This document shows positions 7,541-16,358 of a stretch of DNA of 39,346 nt, piece after piece; position 1 is the stretch's first letter, and each line of letters begins with the position of its first letter. A program made the position numbers and the translations under genes. The stretch lies in the NCBI GenBank assembly GCA_002748065.1, contig PDRJ01000012.1, positions 1 to 39,346 of the forward strand, read 5' to 3'. The DNA comes from Bacteroidota bacterium. GTDB lineage: Bacteria; Bacteroidota; Bacteroidia; Bacteroidales; BM520. The notes beneath the pieces were generated by a model. The model did no database searches. It was not told the DNA's origin and saw only the letters and a list, made by a program, of their open reading frames with translations.

Positions 7541-9054
7541 GGTAATTCTTGTAATCTAACATTTCTAATGAAACTCTCCTCTCCAAACGAGGTGGCATAG
7601 TCGATGTACACGCGAAGCTGAGCCGCGCCGGGGTTTTGGTCTGTTTTAAAATCCCATCGAAAAGTTTGATAAGTATCCCCGGAGACATTCGTGTTCACAT
7701 GCCGCGGAACAACTTCGTAGGGATACAAATCCATTTGAAGGAACTTATATCCTTTCGCCTCATAAAGAAGACGATAGGAAGTATTGGATTTAAGATTTAA
7801 GGTATCGCACCGTAAAAAGGTGGTCTGCCACGGAGTTCCCTTCCGTATGGAAAACTCTCCCGGAGCCACGGCAGTGGTATAGCGGGGATCACTCCAGGTA
7901 AAAGAGAGAGGCTTGCTCTCAATCTTAATGATCGCTTCGTAGAGTTTATCAATAAAACCAAAGGCAAAGGTCTTCAGGTTCCCATCGGTAGCCATCACCA
8001 TCACAACATCATGGGCTTCTACAAAGGGGAGCAGCGAAAGTTCCGAGATGGACTTTGAGCCGGAAAAAGAAGAACTGTAGTATTGGTTAAAGTAGTAAAG
8101 GAAGTCTGTTCTGGAAAAAAAACGATCGGTAAAACCCGTTCCGTACCAATTCCAAAAGAACGAGTCGCTTGCAGCAAGGAGAGAGGGCTTCTCCTTCCCC
8201 TCTTCTTTCTCAAAAACGACGCGGGGATAGGCCGCTCCATAGGTAGGAAGCTGCCACAATAGATTAAGCGCCTCTCCAAGATCGTAATCCGTATGCCGCA
8301 ACCGTTTAGACACCTCAACCTCAGACCAACTCATCTCCGGCATATCAATGGCTCTTCCGGCCTCTAAGTAATGCGTTAACGAATCCAATGCCAAAAGCAT
8401 CCCATAATGGCTCCAGTGAATACCATATTGAGGATAAAGCGGATAAGAAGAAGTATCTTTCATCTCCACAAACCATTTGTTGAAATCCACCAAGTTAACC
8501 TTTTTGTCAAGCATCTTCTTCCGATACACTTCAAGGTTGGTGGTAGTGACGCTATCCGGATGATAGGCATCGGGAATGCGATCCGGAAAAAAGGTGGCTT
8601 TTCCCGGAGCAAAAACAACCAGGAAGATAATCCCTTTTTCTTGCAAACAGTCCTGGATTACCCGTGCTTTGGCCGTAATGGCCGAAATCGTATCTTCACC
8701 GATAAAATCTCGCCCCAGTGTTGCATGGATATACCCCTCTTCAAAGGCATAGTCATCCTTTCCCAAAATCACGTTGTTAGCATTAATCTTATGGTACAGA
8801 TAATAGTCAACGGTATTATGCAAACGCACCAACAGGGGACGAAAGCCAATGTGATCTTCGATATAGCTATTCAAGCTATCCTGATAGCTGCCATCCCAGA
8901 CATGCTGGACTTTTAACTGCGGTTTCTTCGCCTCGACAAAGTAGCCTTTCAACTTAGCAATCCGAGGAAAACCCGTCACCTGTTGAGCCAGAGGCAACAG
9001 CATCAACACGACGATCACAATAAAAAACAGTTGTTGGTTCTTAATCCTCTTCAT
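7537..9054 (-). CDS. AlgX/AlgJ-like SGNH acetyltransferase-type protein
   Basis: First gene of the glycan operon. I start it at the ATG at 9054 (505 residues) instead of the TTG nine codons upstream, because MKRIKNQQLFFIVIV gives a normal membrane anchor. The body follows the AlgX/AlgJ pattern: FRPLLVRLHN, a GKDDYAFEEGY box, FLVVFAPGKATFFPDRIP, then YGIHWSHYG (catalytic His about 213) and ASDSFF (nucleophile Ser about 298). The acidic residue two before the His in AlgX is Gly here, a variant I believe is common in these Bacteroidota homologues. The last 130 residues look beta-rich and may bind carbohydrate. AlgX-type enzymes O-acetylate exopolysaccharide in the periplasm; that role fits the glycosyltransferases downstream. 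Confidence 0.75.
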   Translation of the reverse strand: MKRIKNQQLFFIVIVVLMLLPLAQQVTGFPRIAKLKGYFVEAKKPQLKVQHVWDGSYQDSLNSYIEDHIGFRPLLVRLHNTVDYYLYHKINANNVILGKDDYAFEEGYIHATLGRDFIGEDTISAITAKARVIQDCLQEKGIIFLVVFAPGKATFFPDRIPDAYHPDSVTTTNLEVYRKKMLDKKVNLVDFNKWFVEMKDTSSYPLYPQYGIHWSHYGMLLALDSLTHYLEAGRAIDMPEMSWSEVEVSKRLRHTDYDLGEALNLLWQLPTYGAAYPRVVFEKEEGKEKPSLLAASDSFFWNWYGTGFTDRFFSRTDFLYYFNQYYSSSFSGSKSISELSLLPFVEAHDVVMVMATDGNLKTFAFGFIDKLYEAIIKIESKPLSFTWSDPRYTTAVAPGEFSIRKGTPWQTTFLRCDTLNLKSNTSYRLLYEAKGYKFLQMDLYPYEVVPRHVNTNVSGDTYQTFRWDFKTDQNPGAAQLRVYIDYATSFGEESFIRNVRLQELP

Positions 9055-9118
9055 GGTTAGTGCCTGAAAGAAAACTATCAATTTTTTTATAGCCTCTGCT
9101 ATGAACTCCTAAGGGGAC

Positions 9119-9145
9119 AAAGATAGTGCTTTTAGGAACAAGGTT
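9119..9145 (-). promoter_or_regulatory. Promoter of the glycan operon
   Basis: On the minus strand TATCTTTG (9126-9119) matches TAnnTTTG exactly, with TTG 17 bp upstream. It lies about 65 bp before the ATG of the AlgX-like gene, and no other such promoter is evident before the following five genes. Confidence 0.65.
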
Positions 9146-9175
9146 CACACGCACTTCAGAAACGACGGAAAGAAC

Positions 9176-9883
9176 TCAATGATCGTGATTATCATGAGGC
9201 GTTTCCGCCTTTGGATCGTACCCTTCCACAACGATGACGATCTCCCCTTTGGGTGGATTGGCCGTATAGTGTGCGGCCAGTTCTGCTAAGGTTCCCCGCA
9301 ACGACTCCTCATAGACTTTTGATATTTCCCGGCAGACGCATGCTCTCCGGCCGGGGCCAAAGACCTCTGCCATCTGTTCCAAGCACTTTAGCAAGCGGTA
9401 AGGGCTTTCGTACAGCACGAGGGTATGAGGGAGGGAGGCCAGCTGCTCAATTCGACTCCTTCTCCCCTTTTTATGGGGTAGAAATCCCTCGAAGAAAAAA
9501 CGATTACTCGGGATGGCTGAGTTTACCAACGCCGGCACAAAGGCCGTCGCACCCGGCAGACAGGAGACTGCGACTCCTCGCTCACTGCACGCGCGAACCA
9601 ACAAAAATCCGGGATCCGAGATCCCGGGTGTGCCCGCATCGGTCACCAACGCCATCACGGCTCCTTCCTCCAATTGTTGGACAAGCGCACTGACCACCTT
9701 ATGCTCGTTAAACTGATGATACGACTGCATCGGCGTTGCAATTTCGAAATGACGCAGCAACTTTCCCGTAACCCGGGTATCCTCTGCAAGAATCAGATCC
9801 ACCTCCTTCAGCAAGCGCACAGCTCGAAAGGTCATGTCTTCAAGATTCCCCACCGGGGTTGGCACAAGATAGAGTTGAGGCAT
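9176..9883 (-). CDS. rsmI: 16S rRNA (cytidine1402-2'-O)-methyltransferase RsmI
   Basis: This 235-residue protein matches RsmI along its length: LYLVPTPVGNLEDMTFRAV at the N-terminus, LAEDTRVTGKLL, then the SAM-binding region ALVTDAGTPGISDPG and LPGATAFVPAL, and FEGFLPHKKGRR. It methylates the 2'-hydroxyl of C1402 in the decoding centre of 16S rRNA, together with RsmH. It lies 33 bases downstream of the acidic hypothetical gene and is probably co-transcribed with it. It ends about 30 bases before the glycan-operon promoter. The C-terminus is short and His/Asp-rich, with nothing unusual otherwise. Confidence 0.95.
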   Translation of the reverse strand: MPQLYLVPTPVGNLEDMTFRAVRLLKEVDLILAEDTRVTGKLLRHFEIATPMQSYHQFNEHKVVSALVQQLEEGAVMALVTDAGTPGISDPGFLLVRACSERGVAVSCLPGATAFVPALVNSAIPSNRFFFEGFLPHKKGRRSRIEQLASLPHTLVLYESPYRLLKCLEQMAEVFGPGRRACVCREISKVYEESLRGTLAELAAHYTANPPKGEIVIVVEGYDPKAETPHDNHDH

Positions 9884-9916
9884 AGTCAGCAGCTATTAAT
9901 ACTCTTTTTACAAACG

Positions 9917-10912
9917 TTATAGGGTAAACTTTCGTTCCACAAAATCCTTTAAGGTCCCAAAGGCTTCATTGCCGGGGTCCCAGGCATACTTCTCCTTTTG
10001 CCGATCCAGTATCGACCGGGCATCCTGCAAATCAGAAGCACCGTCCAACACCGTAATGGCTTCATTGTACGACTTTAATACCCCGTCGAAGAGTTCATTC
10101 ACAAAACGGAACTTATCATTGATTCCAATGGCAGACTTCAACGTTCCGATGGGTTTTTTCCCCATGTCCTCTCCCAGGGTCTTCTCCCCATTGAGGATGG
10201 TTTCTCCCAATGATTTGGTATCCGTCTTCAGCTTATCGGCAAGGGTGGTGACGTGTCCCTCTTCGGCTTCCGAGGGAAGATCCTCCCGGTCCGCCGGGGG
10301 CGTTACAGCCACAGCCTCCTCCGGTGCCGGTGAAGCCTCTTTCGGTGCAGGCCGCTCCTCCTGTTCAGGAAGGCTGAAAAGATCCTCCTTCTCCGGCTTC
10401 GGGGTCTCCTCCGTTTCCAATGGAAGCTCCACCTCCTCACGTACTGCGACCGTCTCCCTCGTCACTACCGGTTTCTCTTCCGGCAGTTCCTCCGCCTTTG
10501 CTCCCTCAGGTTCGGGTTCCGGTGATACCACGACATGTTCCTCCTTCTCTTCACTCACTTCCGGCTCTCTCTTTGCCTCCTCCCTCACCGTTTCCACGCC
10601 CATCTCTTCCTCCGTCGCTGTTACCAAAACTTCCGTGGGGGGGTCCTTAACCTCGCCAAAGGATATAGTCTCGCCTTCATCGACCAATCCCGGGGCTGCT
10701 TCCTGAGACAAAGCCTCCTGCTCTTCCTGTTCCACACCATTATAACGTTCCAACACCAGGATATTCTCATAGAGCGTACGCAGATAATCTTTGGTAATAT
10801 CAATCTCTATCCAAGGGACCTTCCCTTTCTGTTCGGTAATCATCTTCACCTGGTCATTGACCGCCTCAAGGGTTTCCCGTATCACTTGCTGAACAATTTT
10901 CCTATCCATCAC
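9917..10912 (-). CDS. Acidic linker protein with conserved C-terminal helical domain
   Basis: This 331-residue protein has no recognised family name. Residues 1-60 form a conserved-looking N-terminal segment ([20 protein letters not shown]). Residues about 65-215 are a low-complexity linker rich in Glu, Pro, Val and Ala. The C-terminal 100 residues ([38 protein letters not shown]) look like a small helical domain that I associate with uncharacterised Bacteroidota proteins. No signal peptide or membrane segment is seen, so it is probably cytoplasmic. It diverges from thymidine kinase and leads into rsmI. The function is unknown. Confidence 0.7.
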   Translation of the reverse strand: MMDRKIVQQVIRETLEAVNDQVKMITEQKGKVPWIEIDITKDYLRTLYENILVLERYNGVEQEEQEALSQEAAPGLVDEGETISFGEVKDPPTEVLVTATEEEMGVETVREEAKREPEVSEEKEEHVVVSPEPEPEGAKAEELPEEKPVVTRETVAVREEVELPLETEETPKPEKEDLFSLPEQEERPAPKEASPAPEEAVAVTPPADREDLPSEAEEGHVTTLADKLKTDTKSLGETILNGEKTLGEDMGKKPIGTLKSAIGINDKFRFVNELFDGVLKSYNEAITVLDGASDLQDARSILDRQKEKYAWDPGNEAFGTLKDFVERKFTL

Positions 10913-10942
10913 TCTCTTTTTTAATACGCAACGAAGTTTTGT

Positions 10943-10950
10943 TACTTTTG
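10943..10950 (+). promoter_or_regulatory. -7 element of the thymidine kinase promoter (TACTTTTG)
   Basis: TACTTTTG fits TAnnTTTG and would start transcription near 10957. That lies downstream of the first possible start codon at 10939 and so decides for the ATG at 10996. Confidence 0.5.
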
Positions 10951-10995
10951 TTTCTCAAAATAGGCCTTAAAGGTATAAAAGATCAGAACACGCAA

Positions 10996-11592
10996 ATGTT
11001 TTATGAACACATAAATAACGCCAACCCCCGAATGGGGTGGATTGAGGTGGTCTGTGGCTCCATGTTTTCAGGCAAAACGGAAGAGTTGATTCGCCGCCTG
11101 AACCGGGCCAGAATCGCCAAGTTAAAGGTAGAGATCTTCAAACCGGTCATGGATACCCGTTACGACTTGGAAAAGGTGGTTTCTCACGACGAAAAAGCTA
11201 TCAAATCCACCCCCGTTGAGTCCTCCTCACAAATATTGCTCTACGCCAACGATGTGGATGTGGTGGGCATTGATGAAGCCCAGTTTTTTGACATGGAACT
11301 CATTGACATTTGTAACCGACTTGCCAACAATGGGGTACGGGTCATCTGCGCAGGTTTGGATATGGACTACACGGGAAAACCGTTTGGTCCCATGCCGGGA
11401 CTAATAGCCTCAGCCGAGTTCGTAGATAAGGTGCACGCCATCTGTGTGCGATGTGGCAACCTGGCCCAGTACTCCCACCGCACCATTCCCAGCAAAAAAT
11501 TAGTAATGCTTGGGGAAACAGACAGTTATGAACCATTATGCCGCAGTTGCTACAACCGAGAGAACCCTAAGAAAAAAAGGCCTACCCCATAA
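10996..11592 (+). CDS. tdk: Thymidine kinase
   Basis: Start taken at 10996 (198 residues), because the longer frame would include the promoter. The protein shows the P-loop [11 protein letters not shown] at about residue 22, the DEAQFF motif that carries the magnesium/base contact, the [21 protein letters not shown] switch, and a zinc site built from CVRCG and CRSCY. It phosphorylates thymidine to dTMP with ATP in the salvage pathway; this is the type II, tetrameric bacterial form. It stands alone between a divergent hypothetical gene and the cyclophilin genes, which have their own promoter. Confidence 0.95.
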   Translation: MFYEHINNANPRMGWIEVVCGSMFSGKTEELIRRLNRARIAKLKVEIFKPVMDTRYDLEKVVSHDEKAIKSTPVESSSQILLYANDVDVVGIDEAQFFDMELIDICNRLANNGVRVICAGLDMDYTGKPFGPMPGLIASAEFVDKVHAICVRCGNLAQYSHRTIPSKKLVMLGETDSYEPLCRSCYNRENPKKKRPTP

Positions 11593-11630
11593 TGTGACAA
11601 GGCCAAAGAACATCTTATGGAAACAATCAC

Positions 11631-11638
11631 TACCTTTG
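11631..11638 (+). promoter_or_regulatory. -7 element of the cyclophilin-pheS promoter (TACCTTTG)
   Basis: TACCTTTG followed by CCG-TGCAAAAA is a typical Bacteroidota promoter. Transcription would start near 11645, inside the longest possible frame of the following gene, so that gene must begin further downstream. Confidence 0.55.
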
Positions 11639-11676
11639 CCGTGCAAAAAAAGTCTTTCACTAAAAAACAATACGCT

Positions 11677-12495
11677 TTGAAAAAACTTATGATCTTTGTT
11701 GGCGCCCTAATGATGTTTGCCGCCTGTAGCCAAAATAACCACAGTGACCTATTGCTCATATCCACCGAATATGGAGATATGAAGGTCAAACTTTATGACG
11801 AGACTCCCCTCCATAAGGAGAATATGCTCAAGTTAGTAGATGAAGGATTTTACAACGATCTTCTTTTTCATCGTGTGATCAAGGATTTTATGATTCAGGG
11901 TGGTGACCCGGATTCAAAGGAGGCCGCTCCTGAAAAGAGTTTGGGCAATGGCGGTCCCGGCTATCAAATTGATGCAGAGATCCTTCCCCAGTTCTTCCAT
12001 AAGAAGGGCGTCTTGGCTGCTGCACGTACCGGAGATAACATCAACCCCGAACGAAAAAGCTCTGGATCACAATTCTACATTGCACAAGGCCAGGTTTATA
12101 CCAATGAGGAGTTGGATAACTTTGAACAACATCGTAAAGCCCAAGCACGACGGGCTGCTTTTAGCCGTTTCATCCAAGATTCTACCAACACCGCATTTGC
12201 CCAAGAGCTTCAAAGGCTCAAAACGGAGAATAAGATGGAAGAGCTCAATGCCAAAATCATTGCCTTAGAGCCGGAGTTGGATAAGATGTTTTCAGATACA
12301 GACTGGAAGATCTCTCCCGAGGTACGCGAAGCATACACCACTGTGGGAGGAATTCCGCACCTTGATGGACAATATACCGTTTTCGGGGAGGTGGTAGAAG
12401 GCCTTGATGTAATTGACAAGATTGCAGCGGTGCAAACCGGTGCTGCAGACCGCCCGGTAAAGGACGTTAAAATGACCATAAAAAGAATAAAATAA
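11677..12495 (+). CDS. Cyclophilin-type peptidyl-prolyl isomerase, lipoprotein
   Basis: Start chosen at the TTG at 11677, giving MKKLMIFVGALMMFAAC, a proper lipoprotein signal with lipobox FAAC; an ATG at 11689 is possible but would lack the basic residues. The cyclophilin core follows: FHRVIKDFMIQGGDP (catalytic Arg) and SSGSQFYIA. Between the QFYIA strand and the final VGGIPHLDG segment there is an insertion of about 60 charged helical residues (EQHRKAQARRAAF to DWKISPEVREAY) that the next paralogue lacks. It is probably a periplasmic, membrane-tethered folding catalyst. It is followed after one base by a second cyclophilin gene, so a single transcript is likely. Confidence 0.9.
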   Translation: MKKLMIFVGALMMFAACSQNNHSDLLLISTEYGDMKVKLYDETPLHKENMLKLVDEGFYNDLLFHRVIKDFMIQGGDPDSKEAAPEKSLGNGGPGYQIDAEILPQFFHKKGVLAAARTGDNINPERKSSGSQFYIAQGQVYTNEELDNFEQHRKAQARRAAFSRFIQDSTNTAFAQELQRLKTENKMEELNAKIIALEPELDKMFSDTDWKISPEVREAYTTVGGIPHLDGQYTVFGEVVEGLDVIDKIAAVQTGAADRPVKDVKMTIKRIK

Positions 12496-12496
12496 G

Positions 12497-13132
12497 ATGA
12501 AAAGCAAATCCCTATTTTTTCTATTCCTTATAATGAGTTTCATCATGACAACCCAGGCACAAGAAGAGAAACGAACCAAAGTTGAAATTACCACGTCCAT
12601 GGGAAAAATGGTGGTGGAACTCTATAACGAAACCCCCATCCATCGTGACAACTTCATCAAACTGGTCAAAGAGGGATTCTATGACCAATCGGAGTTTCAC
12701 CGGATCATCAAAGAGTTTATGATACAAGGAGGAGGTCATAACGGCGGGATGAAGGATGCCGGCTATACCATTGAGGCAGAGATTATCCCCGGAGTGATGC
12801 ATAAGCGTGGTGCGTTAGCCGCAGCCCGGAAGGGAGACCAAGTGAATCCCGAAAAACGCTCCTCCGGATCCCAGTTCTATATTGTGGATGGACGGAAATT
12901 CTCTGAGGGAGAGCTTCAGATGCTGGGACAGCGGATGGGAAAACCCTTCGACAAAGCACAAATAGAGGTCTACACCACGCTGGGAGGAGCCCCTCACCTC
13001 GATGGAGGCTATACCGTTTTCGGAGAGCTTGTTGAAGGTTTCGACGTACTGGATAAAATTGCGGCCGTAGAGACCGGACGAATGGATAAGCCCCACAAAG
13101 CGGTTACCATGAAAGCACGAATCATTGAATAA
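12497..13132 (+). CDS. Cyclophilin-type peptidyl-prolyl isomerase, exported
   Basis: This 211-residue protein has a signal peptide (MKSKSLFFLFLIMSFIMTTQA, cleavage before QEE) and no lipobox. The catalytic FHRIIKEFMIQGGG and RSSGSQFYIVDGR segments are intact, as is YTVFGELVEGFDVLDKI. It is a close tandem paralogue of the preceding lipoprotein isomerase but shorter by the helical insertion. It should act as a soluble periplasmic isomerase that accelerates Xaa-Pro isomerisation during envelope protein folding. The gap to the gene before is one base and to pheS twelve, so all three probably share the promoter at 11631. Confidence 0.9.
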   Translation: MKSKSLFFLFLIMSFIMTTQAQEEKRTKVEITTSMGKMVVELYNETPIHRDNFIKLVKEGFYDQSEFHRIIKEFMIQGGGHNGGMKDAGYTIEAEIIPGVMHKRGALAAARKGDQVNPEKRSSGSQFYIVDGRKFSEGELQMLGQRMGKPFDKAQIEVYTTLGGAPHLDGGYTVFGELVEGFDVLDKIAAVETGRMDKPHKAVTMKARIIE

Positions 13133-13144
13133 TTTTCCCCTGAG

Positions 13145-14167
13145 ATGAAAGAAAAGATAGAAATCCTCATCCAAGAAATCGAAGCCTTTAAGGCCGATAC
13201 AGAAGCTCAAATGGAGGAGTTTCGACTAAAATATCTTTCCAAAAAAGGATTGATCCCTTCCCTATTCAATGATTTTAGAACCATTCCCAATGCGGAAAAA
13301 AGGGAGATGGGCGCACTCATTAACACCCTAAAGGAGAGAGCCCAGCAGCGCATTGAAACATTTAAGGCCCAACTGGAGAGCCAAGAGGAAAAGGAAGGAA
13401 AGTCCATGGATCTCACACGTCCTGTAGATTGGAACAATGCAGGATCCCGCCACCCCTTATCCATTGTACGCAACGAAATCATCGATATCTTTAGCCGTAT
13501 TGGATTCACCGTGGCAGAAGGTCCTGAAATTGAGGACGACTTCCATAACTTTACGGCCCTGAACTTCCCTCAAGAACATCCGGCCCGCGACATGCAGGAC
13601 ACCTTCTTTATTGATAAAGACCCTGATATCGCCTTGCGAACCCACACCTCTTCGGTACAAGTTCGTATCATGGAGCAGACGCCCCCACCCATCCGAATGA
13701 TTTTTCCGGGAAGAGTCTTCCGAAACGAAGCCATCTCTGCACGGGCACACTGTATCTTCCACCAAGTTGAAGGTCTCTACGTAGCAGAGAAGGTCTCTTT
13801 TGCCGACCTTAAACAGACCCTACTCCATTTTGCCAAGGAGATGTTTGGAGAAGAGACCGATATCCGTCTGCGCCCAAGCTACTTCCCCTTTACGGAGCCC
13901 TCTGCCGAGATGGATGTAAGTTGTATGATCTGTCATACAAAAGGGTGCAATATCTGCAAGCATACCGGTTGGGTGGAGATCTTGGGCTGCGGAATGGTCG
14001 ACCCCAACGTGCTGAAGAACTGCGGCATCGATCCGGAGAAATACGCCGGTTTTGCCTTTGGTATGGGCATTGAACGCATCACCATGCTCAAATACCAAAT
14101 TAATGACTTGCGTCTCTTTTTCGAAAACGATCTCCGGTTTCTAAAACAGTTTGAGACCAGCTATTAA
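13145..14167 (+). CDS. pheS: Phenylalanyl-tRNA synthetase alpha subunit
   Basis: This 340-residue protein shows the PheS layout: an N-terminal coiled-coil tRNA-binding arm (1-90, with LKYLSKKGLIPSLF), then class II core motifs GFTVAEGPEIEDDFHNFTAL, RTHTSSVQVR, FRNEAISARAHCIFHQVEG, FPFTEPSAEMDV, and motif 3 FAFGMGIERITMLKY near the C-terminus. It forms an alpha2-beta2 enzyme with PheT, which is not in this window. It ends the cyclophilin transcript and is followed by a strong hairpin terminator. Confidence 0.97.
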   Translation: MKEKIEILIQEIEAFKADTEAQMEEFRLKYLSKKGLIPSLFNDFRTIPNAEKREMGALINTLKERAQQRIETFKAQLESQEEKEGKSMDLTRPVDWNNAGSRHPLSIVRNEIIDIFSRIGFTVAEGPEIEDDFHNFTALNFPQEHPARDMQDTFFIDKDPDIALRTHTSSVQVRIMEQTPPPIRMIFPGRVFRNEAISARAHCIFHQVEGLYVAEKVSFADLKQTLLHFAKEMFGEETDIRLRPSYFPFTEPSAEMDVSCMICHTKGCNICKHTGWVEILGCGMVDPNVLKNCGIDPEKYAGFAFGMGIERITMLKYQINDLRLFFENDLRFLKQFETSY

Positions 14168-14190
14168 GAAAACTTTTTCCCTTAAAAAAA

Positions 14191-14227
14191 ATCACCAACA
14201 GGGTTTCCCTATGTTGGTGATTTTTTT
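14191..14227 (+). terminator. Intrinsic terminator after pheS, usable in both directions
   Basis: ATCACCAACA (14191-14200) pairs perfectly with TGTTGGTGAT (14212-14221) and is followed by a T run; a run of A precedes it. It lies between pheS and the convergent cysteine desulfidase gene, so it can end both transcripts. Confidence 0.85.
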
Positions 14228-14282
14228 AGGGAAGAGGGGAAAGAGTGCAAGAAGAACAACGTCAAATAGCACATTACCAATG

Positions 14283-15575
14283 CTAAGAGTTGTTATCATC
14301 TAACATAAGGCGAATGATCTCCTTGTCCGTTTCTCGCATTCCAACACTGCCAAGCCGTCCTATGTTTTTAATGGTATTTTCAACCCCTTTTCGAACGATT
14401 CCATCCCCGCCATAAAACTGCTGTCCATTTTTATACATCTGGTAACCTAGTATCCCGGCATCAACTGCAGCGGCGATTTTTCCTGCACATGAGGGTTTCG
14501 CTCCATCGCAAATAATTCCGGAGACAATAGCAAGAGCATTGACAATAGTATGGGCGACCTCTTCAAAACCACCACCACAAAGCCATGTAATACCTGCTCC
14601 AGCTCCAACACCGGCAGAAATAGCACCACAATAGGCCGACAACTTTCCAATACCGGTCTTTTGATGTACAGTGACCAAATTAGAGACCAATAAAGCCCTG
14701 TAAAGCGTTTCTTCGTCAACTTTCAACTCTTTTGCATACTCTATCACAGGAATTGAAGCGGTAATTCCCTGGTTACCACTACCAGAAACAATCATCACAG
14801 GTAACTCACATCCACTCATACGAGCATCTGAACCGGCCGCTGCCATCGCTTTAGCACGCACCTTTACATCATCACTGCCCCAACTCTTAAGAATCGTCGA
14901 ACCAACGTTAGCCCCCCAATCATGCGTTATTCCTTCATTTGAAATGGCTGTATTGTAATCAATCTGACGCTGCAATACCTCCTTCACCTCATCAATATCT
15001 ACCGTTTCAGCAAAATCCAGGATATCCTTAACATTCATTATGGATCGATCCGTCAACGACTTCACGCCAACATCATCACACGGCTGATTACGTAAGAGCG
15101 TCTCACCATTTTTGGTAATGTTGACAATATTATTATGATAATGTGAGATCTGCACAGATGCGCTCTCATCACCACGATAAAGTCTTACAATAAGATCAAA
15201 GATCAAATCACTTTGAGCAGGTAAAACCGAGACTTCTCTCGTTTCAAGATAGTGGTTAATTTCACGTTGCTCCTCTTTCGTAACCGCTGATATAACCTCA
15301 AGCACCTTATCCGCATCCCCGGCAATAATTCCGGCCACAGCTGCTGCTGCAATCCCCCTAAGTCCTCCCGTATTAGGAACCACCACACTTTTAACATTCT
15401 TTATAATGTTTTGGCTAACTTCAACCTCAACACTATCAGGGATATGTCCTAAGACTTTTCTTGCCATTGCTGCGGCATAAGCTATCGCAATGGGCTCCGT
15501 ACATCCCATAGCCGGCATTAACTCTTCATGTAAGATATCTATGTAAGCCGTATATCTTTTGTCTATCTTGTCCAT
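14283..15575 (-). CDS. cyuA: L-cysteine desulfidase (CyuA/UPF0597 family)
   Basis: I start at the ATG at 15575 (430 residues): the family begins with this Y..ILHEELMPAMGCTEPIAIAYA segment, a GAAGGGAAA ribosome site precedes it, and the 44 codons upstream look noncoding. Cluster ligand candidates are Cys in PAMGCTEP, in SGCELP, and in CDGAKPSCAGKIA. The family binds a [4Fe-4S] cluster and breaks L-cysteine into pyruvate, ammonia and sulfide; it was formerly annotated as an L-serine dehydratase alpha-like protein. The conserved blocks SGSGNQGITASIPVIEYA and GAGAGITWLCGGG are present. It stands alone, convergent with pheS. Substrate specificity is taken from the family. Confidence 0.88.
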   Translation of the reverse strand: MDKIDKRYTAYIDILHEELMPAMGCTEPIAIAYAAAMARKVLGHIPDSVEVEVSQNIIKNVKSVVVPNTGGLRGIAAAAVAGIIAGDADKVLEVISAVTKEEQREINHYLETREVSVLPAQSDLIFDLIVRLYRGDESASVQISHYHNNIVNITKNGETLLRNQPCDDVGVKSLTDRSIMNVKDILDFAETVDIDEVKEVLQRQIDYNTAISNEGITHDWGANVGSTILKSWGSDDVKVRAKAMAAAGSDARMSGCELPVMIVSGSGNQGITASIPVIEYAKELKVDEETLYRALLVSNLVTVHQKTGIGKLSAYCGAISAGVGAGAGITWLCGGGFEEVAHTIVNALAIVSGIICDGAKPSCAGKIAAAVDAGILGYQMYKNGQQFYGGDGIVRKGVENTIKNIGRLGSVGMRETDKEIIRLMLDDNNS

Positions 15576-15944
15576 ATTTTTCCCTTCAAAGATTTTAACT
15601 AAATATACATCAACTGGTTGAGCATAAACACACCACCAATGTGGTACGAAATTAATATATTTTGCCACTACCACCCCATAAGATATCCAGAAAAAGTGAC
15701 GATTCAAAGGGAGGCTCCATTCCTAAACCACAAACTCGTATGGCAATAAAAAAGGCTACTCCCAGCGAGGCATACAATAGAGGGCATAAAAAAGATCATC
15801 TCTCCACAAGAAAATCCGATTTTCTCTTCATCAATAACCTCAAACCTTACGAACAAGCCATCATAAAATAACACCGGTTATCTTAGAAGATTCCTCTCCT
15901 TATGAAAAGAGCACAGGAGAAAATAACTTAGCCTCTCTTCTTCG
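15576..15944. other. Gene-free stretch between cyuA and the HIT gene
   Basis: This 369-base stretch should hold the cyuA promoter (a TATATTTA-like -7 candidate lies just upstream of the start on the minus strand). A 69-codon frame on the plus strand (15662-15871) and a short hydrophobic frame on the minus strand look like chance. I see no RNA gene or repeat. Confidence 0.5.
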
Positions 15945-16337
15945 CTAGAAGTGCGCTTGAATTTGTCGGACAATTTGCAAGAACTCCTCCTGTTCCAACG
16001 TTAACTTTGGCTTGGAGAAATCAATATCATAGATTCCATTAATGGGAACCAAATGCATATGAGCATGGGGAACTTCCAGCCCCAAAACAGCAATACCCAC
16101 CCGCTCGCACGGGATAGCAGCATCAATGGCTTTGGCAACACGTTTAGCAAAAAGCATCAATCCGGACAGCTCTTCATCGGTCAAATCAAATAGATAGTCA
16201 ACCTCTCGCTTAGGAATCACTAAAGTATGCCCTTTAGACAACGGGTTAATATCCAGAAAAGCAAGGTAATGCTCCTCTTCAGCAATTTTATAACAAGGAA
16301 TCTCTCCTTTAACAATTTTGGTGAATATGGAAGCCAT
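15945..16337 (-). CDS. HIT-family nucleotide-binding protein (HinT-like)
   Basis: This 130-residue protein begins ASIFTKIVKGEIPCYKI and carries the histidine triad HAHMH at residues 91-95, followed by LVPI. These are the hallmarks of HinT-like phosphoramidases, which hydrolyse AMP-lysine or AMP-amide type compounds, though the physiological substrate in bacteria is unclear. The order greA-HIT is common in Bacteroidota. It lies 21 bases after greA and is almost certainly co-transcribed with it. It has no signal peptide and is cytoplasmic. Confidence 0.92.
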   Translation of the reverse strand: MASIFTKIVKGEIPCYKIAEEEHYLAFLDINPLSKGHTLVIPKREVDYLFDLTDEELSGLMLFAKRVAKAIDAAIPCERVGIAVLGLEVPHAHMHLVPINGIYDIDFSKPKLTLEQEEFLQIVRQIQAHF

Positions 16338-16358
16338 AGGACAATACAGTATTTAAAA

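Noticed and set aside
9969..10706. Ser-rich frame of 245 codons on the plus strand
   Set aside because: It is the complement of the Glu/Pro-rich linker of the acidic protein; the low complexity is a reflection of that gene.
15662..15871. Frame of 69 codons on the plus strand upstream of cyuA
   Set aside because: No ribosome site, no family resemblance and a chance-like composition; it overlaps the region needed for the cyuA promoter.
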